Notes under the pieces: model-generated
Told to the model about the DNA's origin: nothing
The model's database searches: none
What the model saw: the letters and a program-made list of their open reading frames with translations, nothing else
Made by a program: the position numbers and the translations under genes
Shown here: positions 12,731 through 25,200 of the stretch, in pieces
How the letters are laid out: every line of letters begins with the position of its first letter
Numbering within the stretch: the stretch's first letter is position 1
NCBI GenBank assembly: GCA_964017045.1
Contig: OZ024807.1
Location: forward strand, 18,769,813-18,833,812
Reading direction: 5' to 3'
DNA from: Omphiscola glabra
Taxonomy: Eukaryota > Mollusca > Gastropoda > Lymnaeidae
Length of the DNA stretch: 64,000 bases

Positions 12731-13108
12731 ACACATACAGTGTACAGTGAATCACACCAAAACAGTGCATCCTGGTCTATTTCCAGTCGTCTTGTCTTAG
12801 TCTTGTCAATAAATCAAATAGGCAAAGAGTGAGTTTGACGCATTGGACAAACATCCCTAATGTTGAACAAAAATGTAAATCAAGTCAAAGACTTCTACCA
12901 TAGCCTGGGTTATCATCGCATGCCAAGGACGAACACTATAATATGGGATAGGGAATACAGTTAGCCAATAGACAGGCCACATTTTTGAGTGTTTATATAG
13001 AATTATAGCAATGAATTAAATGTATGATCAATAGTCTGTTTACCAAGGACAATCACTTTTAAATTTGGTTGTTGTTTTATCAACGCTGATATCTTGTCTT
13101 GATTGAGT

Positions 13109-13109
<1 letters not shown>

Positions 13110-13151
<42 letters not shown>
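13110..13151. repeat. (TA)n microsatellite
   Basis: A pure TA dinucleotide tract of about 40 bp. Confidence 0.95.
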
Positions 13152-13154
<3 letters not shown>

Positions 13155-13168
13155 TACATTTTACAATT

Positions 13169-13358
13169 TAGGTAAGTCTTATAAATGTTGATTATACAAA
13201 AATATAAAATAGCCTCTAAAGCTTTTTTTTTTTTATACAAAAAAGCTTTAGACGCTATTTTATATTTTTTTGTATAATCAAAATGTATAATACTTAGGTA
13301 AGTCTTATAAAGTTTGATTATAAAAAAATATATAACAGCCTCTAAAGCTTTTTTGTAT
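13169..13358. repeat. Direct plus inverted repeat cluster (hairpin-forming)
   Basis: A ~55-bp unit, with TAGGTAAGTCTTATAAA near its start and AGCCTCTAAAGCTTTTTT at its end, occurs at 13169-13222 and again at 13294-13358. Between them (about 13238-13280) its second half is present in inverted orientation (AAAAAAGCTTTAGACGCTAT, then TGTATAATCA). The first and middle copies can fold into a near-perfect stem of about 40 bp with a short loop. The 115-codon frame here (-) is derived from it. Confidence 0.8.
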
Positions 13359-13969
13359 AATTTTTTTGAATGCATTTGTGTTTGCATTTTCGTACTTGTA
13401 TGTTAATCATCCTTTATCTGTTTATATCAACTGATTTTTGGTGTGTGGATGTTTTTTTACCAAACTTAGTACATGTAAATCCTAAAAGACTAGAGATATT
13501 TTAAAACCCAATACGCCGCAAATTGAAAGCACATAGCAACCGAAACACGCAGCCAATTAAAAAATTAATCATTAACATCCCACCCACCCACACATTTCCT
13601 TTGTTGAAAAATAAAAAGGGACAGAGTATTCTTAAGGATTGCGGGTCAAGATGAAGCTGCAATTTGTGTCTATCCGCAAATACTAAGCTCAATTGATGGT
13701 TGGTAATTGGGTCCATTTGAATTCTTAAAATGTTGACACTAAAAAAAACACACGAAGAACAGGGATTTTTGGGAGTGTGCCTGGGGTTAAATATTAAAAC
13801 AATGTGTTGTCGTTTGCATCGAGTCTATGTTCCAAGTTTCAAATCAATAGGATTACGGGAAATGTTTGAAACATGCATTTGCATTTTATATGTTAGACTT
13901 CCAAAATTTCGTTGCCACGTTAAAAGAAAGAAACACAAGAACAAAAATGCTTTTAATATAACTGTTTAA

Positions 13970-13974
<5 letters not shown>

Positions 13975-14013
<39 letters not shown>
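13975..14013. repeat. (TA)n microsatellite
   Basis: A TA tract of about 35 bp, broken once near its left end. Confidence 0.9.
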
Positions 14014-14016
<3 letters not shown>

Positions 14017-14465
14017 ATTTTTTAATTTTTTTATTACGTTTTCGCTCTACCAAAAAAATTAACAAATGAATCTACTTTTGCTTTAATTTGGAAAATAAAT
14101 TAGACAAAAACAATTAAGTGGCCTTTATAAAAATCAAGTTTTAAAAGAGTGGAACAAACTATAGCTCTAACTAGTAAATTAGATTAGGCCAAATTAGTAC
14201 ACATGTCTAAAGCCTTAAATTATTTAGTGTCATTTAGTTCTATAAAACCAAAGCATCGTTAAGGAGACAGTAAGTATTTATGTTATCGGAGCATACACAG
14301 CACGGCACTATTATAGGAAGCATACAATAATATTAGCTTCACTATTTTAAAATGTATCTTTTAGGAACAACAAGTGTTAAAATAGAGTTGAAATAGTGTA
14401 TGATATTTTTACATATTAGGTAAAGAAAATTGATTGATTGCATATTATTTGATAGAGGAAATAAA

Positions 14466-14488
14466 TAAATATATATTATATATGTATA

Positions 14489-14533
<45 letters not shown>
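14466..14533. repeat. (TA)n / TATG microsatellite
   Basis: A TA tract of about 65 bp with interspersed ATATGTATATAT variants. Confidence 0.9.
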
Positions 14534-14538
<5 letters not shown>

Positions 14539-14721
14539 TTATAAAGACAATAAGTTATTGTGTTTTATAAATAACATCAAAATAAAAATAAATTATAATA
14601 ATAGAAAAACAACAAAAAATATGAATTACAAAGGCCCATTTTTACAGTGAACTCTACAAACTGTTTTAATATATTTTGCAGTTTTAATTTAAGGGGAGCC
14701 ACATTTGATTTAAGTTAAGGT

Positions 14722-14937
14722 TGCACCTATTGGTACCCGGGTACCAGAATTGAGAGGTTGAGATTAAAAAACTATTAAAAATATTATTTTTAAATCTGTA
14801 AGACAAAATGAGGTATCAAATGAAAGATAATTGAATGTACTATACGTTTGTAATCTTAATTCTTCAGTTTAACTAAAATAAACTACCACAAATGACATCC
14901 GAAAAGCAATGAGTCTAATGGTACCCGGGTGCAAATG
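14722..14937. mobile_element. Possible MITE bounded by GGTACCCGGGT motifs
   Basis: TTGCACCTATTGGTACCCGG near 14722 and TGGTACCCGGGTGCAAA near 14937 form an inverted pair (TTTGCACCCGGGTACCA on the reverse strand), with the palindrome GGTACCCGGGTACC at the left end. The AT-rich interior has no coding frame. No target duplication could be assigned. Confidence 0.35.
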
Positions 14938-15660
14938 GTGGCGCTGCGCGTCTGGGTCCATTTTGACTAATGCTATTTTAAAGTGAAATAGAGTTTATTT
15001 TTTTATTTTTCGACCACAAAAAAGTGAGTCCCCGCCGACCGTGTTTAGCCGGCCAAGGTGTGTAGGAACAGGCAATGTTTTGGGCACCTATTCTAGCCCA
15101 TTCCCCAGTCATTAAGGAGAGCATGCGCGTCGCCACAGTATTTGGGATGCTGCGAGTTGGATGGCTGATGACTTGTGCTTGTGACTTTGTTTAAAGTGAG
15201 GAAGAGCTCCGTAGCGTCAAACTCTATCGCTTGTCCGGACCCACCGTGTCCAGTGGCAATACTAAGTCAAGACGACCCAGGGAGGTATGGATGCAGTGGA
15301 GGACAATGATGGGCTACGTGCCTCAGCGTGCTCTACACACTCCACGGTGGGTTGCTGTAATCGCCCTCTCCTCCGTTGAACCCAAATGGCCTCCTCGGCA
15401 GGATCCGACGTCGTCCACTCTTCGCATGCTGTAGGTAGGCATACTTAAATCGCCGAGGGCTTGAGGCCCATCAGCTACCATCATCCTGGTTTAGCCGGCT
15501 AAAGGAAGCCAGGGTATGGCCTCTTTTGCATGCTAACAGTTGCTGGGATGCACATGTGACAGAAGAGGACCAAGGCGGACGAACTGCTCCTAGGAGCACA
15601 ACGTTGTCCCCCATCATAGGTACTACCTCTTCCTGTACACCTTAATGTAAAAAAGGAAAA
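14938..15660. mobile_element. GC-richer island, probable transposon remnant (LINE 5' region)
   Basis: Base composition shifts sharply from the AT-rich flanks. GTTTAGCCGGC occurs at both ends (about 15041 and 15489) and a poly-A-like run follows at 15650. Short open frames (15231-15434 +, 15499-15684 -) show no known domain. The composition and texture resemble LINE 5' UTR, but the family is not established. Confidence 0.4.
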
Positions 15661-16494
15661 TACATATCGCAAACAAAAATTCATGCCAGAGTCTTAATTA
15701 TATTTTCCAGATAAGGACTATTTCCTAAAATTAATCTTTATTGAAATCCATATTTCCTTCCTTTTCTGCTTTTTTTGTAATGTTTTTTTCCGCCATCGTG
15801 TAGCCGAAAGCACATTTCTTCTAGTCACCAAGTGAACTCCTTTTAGAGACTGATATTCCCACATTTGATGACGTGCGTGTTTCCAGTGTTTAAAATATAA
15901 ATTATTTTGTGTGTGTTATTTATAGGAAATTAAAAAAGAAAACAATTGAATAAAAATATATATACTTCTTTTTTTCAAATGTTTTTTATTTTTTTTTTTT
16001 ATTTACACAAAAATACATTTTAAAAACTATAATAATTTAAAGCTCAATTTTTGTTGTTTTAACTCTTATTGCAACATATTCAATCTACGAATCTCAGTTT
16101 AACATAATAATCAAATGTAATTATTTATTTTACTATGCAGCATTTGAAAAAATGAAATAATTTCACTAATCTTTGCACAGTTTCATTTTTAATTAATATG
16201 TTTGCAGCTATGAATAAATAAATGTAAACATAATCGTTCTTACTTAATAAAGAAAAAATCCTTGGGATTCTAGTACAATCATTTTTTAATTTGTTTAAAT
16301 GTATGTTATCAATTGCAAGAACGCAACATTTATGATTATAAATTATTATTATTTTATTTGTAGGGCCTATATTTATGCTCCCCCCACCTTTTTTGATTTA
16401 ATTGGTTCTCAAACTATTATTAAAAACAATTGAAATAATTACTTGTGCATCCGTTATCGTAATGTAGAGTAGTGTAACATCAGACATAGCATCA

Positions 16495-16545
16495 TCGACT
16501 AGTTAATTATAGCATGGACACAAGCGCTATGTGATCGATCTCTAA
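16495..16545 (+). mobile_element. CR1-like LINE 3' fragment
   Basis: TAGCATGGACACAAGCGCTA matches the 3' UTR box of the LINE at 2245-4187 and the fragment at 5373-5485. The (TCAA)n tail is not preserved. Only a few tens of bases remain. Confidence 0.5.
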
Positions 16546-16794
16546 TTTGTTTCACTTGTCGTTAACCCCTCATAGATAGTTAGTTTTTTCCCAGAGGACG
16601 CCATAAGTCAAATCCAACTACTACACTTCGTAATAGTGGATGCATGCAGATTTATTTGAATTTGAATGTTGACTAACGATAAATAAAACATGTATGAAGG
16701 ACAGCAAAACGTTGGAGATTATACAACAAGTAATTACACCGAGTTTCTAGTTTGAGCCCGGTCCGCTACATATCGTGCCCTGTCACATTAAAAC

Positions 16795-17385
16795 AGATTA
16801 TGATGAACAAAGGTTGATATTCTCGTGAGGAGATACTGCTCTTCTATCGGACGCCTCGACAGGTGGCGGATAGGGGAAAGCCCTCCAGATAGGGCGGGAA
16901 ATAAAATATTCGGGGCGAACTAAAATCAGTACCTACTGCCTTGTAGGAAGTGGAGGGATTCCCATAGGCCAGAGACCCGACCCAATATAATGGTGGCTAC
17001 CCTGAGATCTGCATGGGGCATCACCCGACAGACGGTTGTGTGCAGGGCTGACGAACACGCCACGTAAAAAAGCAAATGTTAAGAAAGCTAAATCACATTA
17101 CAAAAACAGACTGATTATTTTGGAGATTCACCCACGCCTGAACAAAAATATGATAAACGGATATACTTGTTTTATACAGAGTGGGAGCATTGGCCCGCCG
17201 CAGTGATGAGTTGCTGAGATATAGAATCGTGGTTGTGGCACTGCAGGAGATCAGATCGAAAGACTCGGATATGCTAAGTTATAAGTAGTATGCAATAGTC
17301 TACAGTGGAAACAACACTAACTCCTTAGGAGCAGGGTTTGGAGTCTACTATTAGATGTCTCCTGGAGAAATTTTATGAATATAGC
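16795..17385 (+). mobile_element. LINE fragment with the start of an APE-type endonuclease domain
   Basis: Around 17180-17350 the + strand reads a broken frame that includes R-V-G-A-L-A-R-R-S-D-E-L, then V-V-V-A-L-Q-E-I-R (the catalytic Glu block of APE endonucleases) and G-A-G-F-G-V, with two in-frame stops. The upstream 16.8-17.06 kb is GC-richer 5' UTR-like sequence. This looks like the missing 5' half of the LINE family whose RT halves lie at 38, 61 and 63 kb. It is truncated after the first endonuclease motifs. Confidence 0.7.
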
Positions 17386-17450
17386 ATCGACATACACCAA
17401 CAATATGTGGATTAAAAAACAACATATTATAGCGCATGCAGGAATTCAGC

Positions 17451-17690
17451 TATTAAGTTTAAACCAATGTAAAACCGGGGTTATTAGATCATAACTTTTT
17501 ATGCTTTTATCTTAAAATATAAATTGTTATGTATACATGAATAGCATTAAATGCCATATTTACCTTCTCGACACTCATCTCTTTAGAGGGATACTAACAT
17601 CTTTAGTAGCATACAATCACTGAATTATGCTAAGCGTACACTTTTGTTAAGCACACAATTTTCAATAGTTCTCAGTATATGAATGCTTGT
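17451..17690. repeat. Direct duplication, copy 1 (partner 18715-18948)
   Basis: About 235 bp shared collinearly with 18715-18948, including ACCAATGTAAAACC, ACATGAATAGCATTAAAT, ACTAACATCT and TTAAGCACACAAT. On the minus strand both copies contain an ATG followed by four codons and then a GTAA splice-donor-like site (near 17570 here). Confidence 0.8.
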
Positions 17691-18714
17691 GCAAGAAGTT
17701 TTGCATCATTGGCAGTTAGAAATCCATAAGTACAATCACCGTACTTGTATATTATCAATGCAAATAGTGATAGTTAATGTAAGTGTGCCATTTAATAAAG
17801 ACACGAAGTTGTGTATAATTGGCAGTTAGAAATGTAGCAGTATATTTACCATTTAATAAAGATAAGAAGAGTATTATTTAGGATTGTGGAATAGAAAATA
17901 GATGTCTTAAAACAGACAATAGCATATCTATTTGCAAGAGCAAATACATAAACATGGTATTCTAATATAACGAAATGATGTGTACTCTAATTGGTCCCCA
18001 ATTATTTTTACATAGTACTATAATTTGATCTAAACACATAAGTAAAAGAAAAATATGGTAATGCTTGTGGGTCTTGTCCTCTGAAATGATTTACCTGACT
18101 AGATAGTGTTACCATTTTGCATCATTCAATTAATTACTTACATTTTACAATTGACACATTTCCCAAATTTTTCTGATATACTGATCAGCATCTCTTTTAA
18201 TTCCCTGGTAAGTAAACCTTAGTAAAATCAATTTTACATTTTTGATGTGTTTTCATTTATTAATAAACTGACAACTACTTTGTCTATATTTTTGTCTAGA
18301 CGACATTCAAAAAATCCCTTTAGCTTTAAAAAAGAATAATTTCATCTTAAAATATTAAATACAGTTTAACAAATCACGTGTATATCAAATTCGTCTTTAA
18401 AATAATCCACTGCTGTTATTGTTTTCAATAGAGCATTAAACATAGTAACCGTAAAATAATTGCATGACGGTTGCTTTTAAAGACGTTGCATTAACTTAAA
18501 ATGAAAGCTTCCGATGTGTTTCTAAGGTACATGTACTTAATGCTTTACAAGTTTCTGTACGTTAGAGAACTGGTTTGATAATGCTAAGGGGAGGCTACGT
18601 CTAGCAAACATATTCTAAACAGTTCCAGTACTGCATAGGCTTTTGAAGTTTTCCTTATTCTGCTTATAGCAGCTACTAACTAAAAGATCACGCTACGCAA
18701 GTACGGAATATGTC
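17691..18714. other. Spacer between duplicated blocks
   Basis: AT-rich. A small internal repeat (ATTGGCAGTTAGAAAT, at about 17707 and 17818) is the only structure seen. Confidence 0.4.
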
Positions 18715-18948
18715 ATGTATTAAGTTTACACCAATGTAAAACCAAGGTTATCAATTCATTTCTTCTATCTTAATAAAAATAAAGTGCTTTAGATACATGA
18801 ATAGCATTAAATTGAATAATTACCTTCTCAAAACTCATTCCTTTAGAGTGGCACTAACATCTGTAGTAGCCTTATACAAATACTGAATTCTGTTAAGCGT
18901 AGAGTTTTCTTAAGCACACAATCTGCAATGGTTCTCACTATATGAATC
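18715..18948. repeat. Direct duplication, copy 2 (partner 17451-17690)
   Basis: See copy 1. The minus-strand ATG plus five-codon block and following GTAA are retained near 18835, with one amino-acid change. Confidence 0.8.
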
Positions 18949-19271
18949 CTTTTTTCCTACATGATTATTCTCATACACTTTATTTCGTCTCATCATTGAT
19001 ACACTCTTTTCACTTTATTTATACGAACAACGATGCAAAAAGTTTTCATATTATTCTTCTGTAATGGGCGAACATTTTTAATGTTGACTGACTAATAACG
19101 TATAATCTGTGTGAATACAATTCAAACACAGAGAATGATTCAAAAGGTTGAAAAGTACTGGTAGACATAACTTTAGATATGCAATTTAATTTCAAATAAT
19201 AATATTTATAATAACTGTAACAAAATTAATACATTCAAAAATGACATATTTTGTAGAAATTAAAAAAAACA

Positions 19272-22200
19272 TTATTTGTTTGCATTCGTTGTATCATCAT
19301 TGCTAGAGTTCATTTCATGACCAATGCTGCAATAATTATTTCCCGACTTGTTTGTTCCAAGGTGAATATGAGATCCACGAGTAATATCAACGTTAACTCC
19401 AAGAAAATGGACGTATGCACCCGTACATGCAGCACACGTACTTGTTGTGTACGTGTACGATGTATGCATCTTATCACCTGGTAATTCTGTTTTATTGATG
19501 CATTCACCTAGAGACACGTATTTGGGACAACCGTGAGGATGTGATACTATAAAGGTAAATATGGGATCAGGGTAGTTACTTGAATATTTTCTGTCAATGT
19601 CATTTTTATCACGATACCAGTTAATTAACGCGTCACCAAAAGAATCCAGTATAGATTGATCACATGTTTTAATCCGTAAAATGCACCTGTCTTCTTCGAG
19701 GCTGCTGCTCTCAATCTCCCATCCCTTTAGAGTGCTAAGACTGCTATTATTTTTGTCATCAAAGTGAAACCTGCACGTCGTTTCTTCAGCCTCACTGTCA
19801 TCGAAAACTACATATTTGGCTGTGGTGACTTTTACAATCCACCATTTTTCACTGGGCGATTCCGAGTCTTTGCATTTTTGACACGGACAACGTCCAATGT
19901 TGTAGTCGCCTTCTTCAAATTGGTACATGTGAAAATCTGAGACAAATCCAGTTCCTATTCTGGGAAGTGACCGGGCATCAGAGGATAACGGTTCATGATT
20001 GTTGTTCCATATGTTTGGTCTTGCTGTGCTATTAAGGTTAACAGACAACCTAACAGTACGTGTTGCTGTTGCTTTGATAAATTCAACGATCTTTTGATCA
20101 TGTAATTGTTGAGGCAGGTAGTCGATGGTAAACTCTTGAAGGGGTGTAAACTGGTCGTGACTTGCATTCTTCTTACAGTTGATATAAAACATATGTAAAA
20201 ATGATTGTCCTTTGTATCGCTTTATTTCCTTCATGCCTGGGGAGTACAATTAAGATTATCATGGAAGTAAAATTAAGTTGATCATCACATTAAAATCAAA
20301 TTTAACCTGAGAATAAAATTAAGCTCATCTTCTGATTCAAATTATTTCATCATGGGAACACAAATTCACCTAATGTATTATTTTAACCTACTGCAAATTT
20401 TTCTGATCTAATATTTTAAACATGTATCCCAAGAAGAAAACGAAATAATCAACAATTTAATAAGCCTGCTTTCTTACAATTATATTTTCAAAACATCTGC
20501 AGTGAAACATATGTTTACAAGCAGGCTCATAAAATTGCTATTATTAAGTTACTTATTTAATGCAATGTTACTCTCCTAGTTATCCGAGTACATAACTAAT
20601 AAGTATTTTTCACTTCAAAAGTGTATTTTATTTATTTGTGTAAAAACAAACTGATATTGGTTTAAGTTATTTTTTAAAATGCATTTCTTGCTCCCAGTTT
20701 ACACTGTTGAAAGTCTAGTGAGTGGACATGAGGTTCATCGGCGAAGGACCGGACGGGAGGGGGGGGGACTCAGCGTTATACACTATTTATGTTAACTTTA
20801 AAGGTATACATTTTATTCATCAATGTGTATGTTGATTGTTGAATGAACAGTTAATATAAATATATTTCCATTGAAAGAGTTTTGGAAAGTAATTATTTAC
20901 AGTCAAACACATAAAATACCACATTACCTTTAAATTTATTTTTATTTTCTTCATTTGAATCAGTTAAGTCCAAGGGTAATGAATCTGCATAAGATATAAA
21001 ACATGCTCATAAAAAATGAAATCGTAAATTTAAAAGTGTTTACCAGAAAGGATACCTGGAGAAAATACACTTTTTAACTTCAAAAATAAAAATAACAAAA
21101 TAATTAAATGTAAAAGAAATGAAAAATGAACAATTCAATTTCTCAAACATATAATATATTTATGTATACATCTTCATAAAAAGACCATATAATGTATTAC
21201 AGGTCGGAATGATATGTGTACTAAACTCCAATATGTTAAATGGGTCCAATGAGATGAAACTATTACAATCAATTCCATTTGACGTAGTACAGTGGCATAC
21301 TGGTAAAACGACCAGGTTACGGGGATCACACACTACATTCATATTTGTGCGGTTTCCGCATTAGGCTAGCGACCATCAGCGTAAACAAAGAAAGGTAATG
21401 GTACAGAAGTATTTACAAATTCAAATTCAAGAGAAAAGTGTCTGTTAGTAAATACTCTTTATGAATTAACTCGAAAGGAGACTGAGTTGGCTTGTTTGGG
21501 ATGATAAACACTACAAATGATGTAAAAAAAAAAATTAAAAAATTACAAACCTTGTGCGTCACAGTTTTGAATCAGTACTCTTTTAAAAAGAAACAAAAAT
21601 GAGTGTATGCAATAATGAAATCATTATATACAAATATGCACTTTACCATCACATTTTGTTAGAACAACATGTTGTTAAATTATATATGTAACTATAGAAT
21701 ATTTTACTTAAGAATACATAATGAAAAGATGAAAACATAAATATTATTTGATTTCTTGACATTCTAATTTGTGTAGTTAGGTATTTTGGTTAAATTTATA
21801 TTTTTTTTAAATATTTAAATTTTGATTTAATTTTTAAATGTTAGACAATTTTAATAATATGTGTTTTATGTTATAAAAATATAGTTTTAAACTGGCACAA
21901 CATAAAGAAGAAAAAATTACCTTTGATTGCAATAAAAGTAATAAAAAAATACGTGGACAAGTATGACCATCAAAGCATATATATACGCTCCAATTATCCA
22001 TGGGGTTAAATCAAGTGAGGAGAATGCCGAATCTAACCATATTCAGAAAAAGTATTTAAAACAATTTTTTGAAAAAGATGCATTGACATTTTACTAATTT
22101 TATTAATATATATACGATAAAACCTAAAAAAAAAAGAACACAAAAGTAGAAAAACAAGAATATGGCTCGAGCAAAGAACAAAGAATCATAAGTACGGACA

Positions 22201-25200
22201 TATCTCATACAACCCACATGTGTCATTGTTTTCGTAGGATATACAATGACTGCTATGTTTATCAAACATATAATTGTATTGTTTTTAAATTTATTGATTA
22301 AGTTGTGTTTTTTTTTCTTTAAGTTTTGTTGCTTTGGATTTGTTTTAAAACTTTGTATCTTATGTAATACAATAAATTGATTTGAAATGGGTTTCAAAAA
22401 AAGTGAAGGCTTATCTAAACACACTAATTAAGGATGATATAACGTTTTATCAAATACTGCTCTTTCAATCATTTTCTAAAGGGATTTATTATTTTTTAAA
22501 CTATTCACTTACCAGCAGTAATTACCAAGTTGAATTCATTGTACTCGTGATCAAGTCTGCAGGCAGCGTATTTAATATTTATTGAATACACGTTTCCATT
22601 GTTTATTACAATCTTTTCGAATTCAACATAATCAGATCGTTTGATGGATTTGATCGCATTTATCATCATCTCTATCTGACACGGTTTTGAAAGACTTGAA
22701 CATTCAAACTGTACACTTAAAACCTTGACAGTAATATTGATATTAATATCTTCAGCTGGGTATATCCTTCCGTTCACCGTCAATTTCCCAGTTACGTTCG
22801 TCGTTTCTGAGAATTAACAATACATCATTCTTTATGGGGGTTTTTTTGGGTTATTTTTGTTAATGCTCAAGACACAAGTTTCAAAACGTGGAACAACGAG
22901 TATTACAAGATTCAAAATAAAATGTGCAACTCAAATAGTTTTATTTTGGAAACAGGGAATCTTTTCAGTTGAAATATGAACTTCATTTTTAGATTATTTT
23001 TTTTTTCAATTAAAAGAGTAATAATAAAATTACTCAACTGTAATTAGTATATTAAAAGATATTCCTTCCCTCTCGCCCAGATCTTAAAGTTAGTTAGTGA
23101 TATGCATCACATACGCAAACTGTTACGCATATTAATTTCGTATATATATATATATTATTTATTTATGTTTTTCTGTATCTATAAATTTGGAATTCGGCTG
23201 TACATCTGCTAAACGAAAATCGCAAGTATGCCCATTTTTAACATTTTTTTCAAAGTCAGGTACAATTGAAAAGCGATGCAGAATTTAAAATGAAATTTAC
23301 GCGATCTATCCACTACAACACAAAAAAAAAAAATATATATATAAAAAATATATATATAAAAAAAAAAGAAACAAAATAAAATCGGATGATATGAATAAGG
23401 AATGTTTCCTGATAATTAACAATGTGTATTGATACCAGCAATAGGTCAGATCAATGATATAGAACACTTTTACGAAGAGTAAAGGAAACAGTGGAAAAAT
23501 ATATGTCTAGGCTTGAAATAACAATATGTGAAAATAAAAAGGACGTTTCGGCGCGACGCCTTCTTAAAGTGACAAAACTAAACAAGAAACAATCGATAAA
23601 TAGAGTGCGTGGTCGTAATAAATCTATAGTTAGAACCCGAAATCTAAATTTTGGCATGTGGAACAAAAAACAAGATACGTCATGCTAAACGTTTCTGGAC
23701 TTAGACCAAGTAAGCAAAGTGTAGACCAACATTCCCAAAAAAATAACTTAATTTGGTAAGATCGCTTCTATGGATATGTATCCATTATTTTTTTTTTTTA
23801 ATTGTATTTTTTTTATGTTATATATGTTTTGTATTTAATTTTCTGCAATAATGTGCCGACTTAGCAACGTGTCGATCATGTAAATAAAAGTATAATCCAA
23901 GATTGCAGTAAATCGTTATACCTTATATTCTAATTTATCCACATTATAATTATTATAAACCGACATGTTTACCGATTACCGCTGGAAAATCCTGGGTGCT
24001 TCGGTTGATTGTAGTTGATGTGTTCACTAAATTACCAATAAGTTTTGATCCGATGTAATTCGGAAGAGCTTTAATCTTGAATGTAAATCGGACAATATTT
24101 GTTTCGATTGTCGTGCAGTTGTAAGTATCGTCTGCAGCATTCCCACATGGCACGTTCAGATCATGGTCGAACAACTGAAATAATTTGAGTGGCTTTTAAA
24201 ATACTACTAATCATTTCAAATTCGTAAAGTTTACTGGATATGTTAAGATTAATACATTTTAATGGATTTTGATGTTTACAATTTTTATTTATGTTTGGCC
24301 TTAGAGAGTGTCTTTTTAAATGCAAATAGAAAAAGGTTGGTGCTAAATATGCTTATTTTGTTTATGTCAAAATATTTTCTAAATTCGGTAAATGTACATT
24401 TATGGCAGTGAAGACGATTTAAATGCCGCTTGTCAATCTCCTTCATGTATGTGTACGATGATGTTGTAAATCCTACTTGGTCCATTGCCAAGTAACAAAT
24501 AAAATAATGCTCTGATTCATCTGAAACGTTTTAGTAACTATTTTACAACAATTAAGTTGATTTTTACAAATGTATTTTCTATATACAAATGAACAAAAAT
24601 GATCCTATAGTAACTAATTTGAATATTAAACTCCGACTTCCTTCAATTAAATCTTTTTATTAATTAAAACTATGTAATTGGGATTTAGTTGAAGTGCATT
24701 TAGGCAAAATGTGTTTTAATAATGTTTTAGGCACTGTCTAAAGCTTGTAAAGTATTTCAAAATGAATTAAGCCTGCACATTTAAATTGTTTTGAACTGAT
24801 TTGAGGAGCAGCTACATTGGATAACAATGCGTTTATTTCCTAACACAAAAAACAAGTTACCACATTTTTTAACTTTTTTGATAAATTAAATGATAAAGTA
24901 TATAATTAATATTGATACGTACTTGATGTGTGTCCTGTGATGTCATCTCAAAGATTTCATGTGAAGCAAACACTGGACTGGTATTGACATTAATGCCAGT
25001 AAAATTGGCAATGCTTTTTATAACAACTAAATCATTTATCAACACTCCACTCTCGCATTCTGTTATGAAATCCCCTTGCATGGGCTGAATAAAACTAATG
25101 CCTCGGTTTAAAATACATTCTGTGGAGATATTATTTTAATGTTATTTCTACTTCTTTGTAAATATTTATATATATACATTTAGAAGGGGTAAACAATTTT

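Noticed and set aside
21552..21580. Possible extra small exon in the pseudoprotease gene
   Set aside because: Its only open frame does not fit the phase-1 exons on either side.
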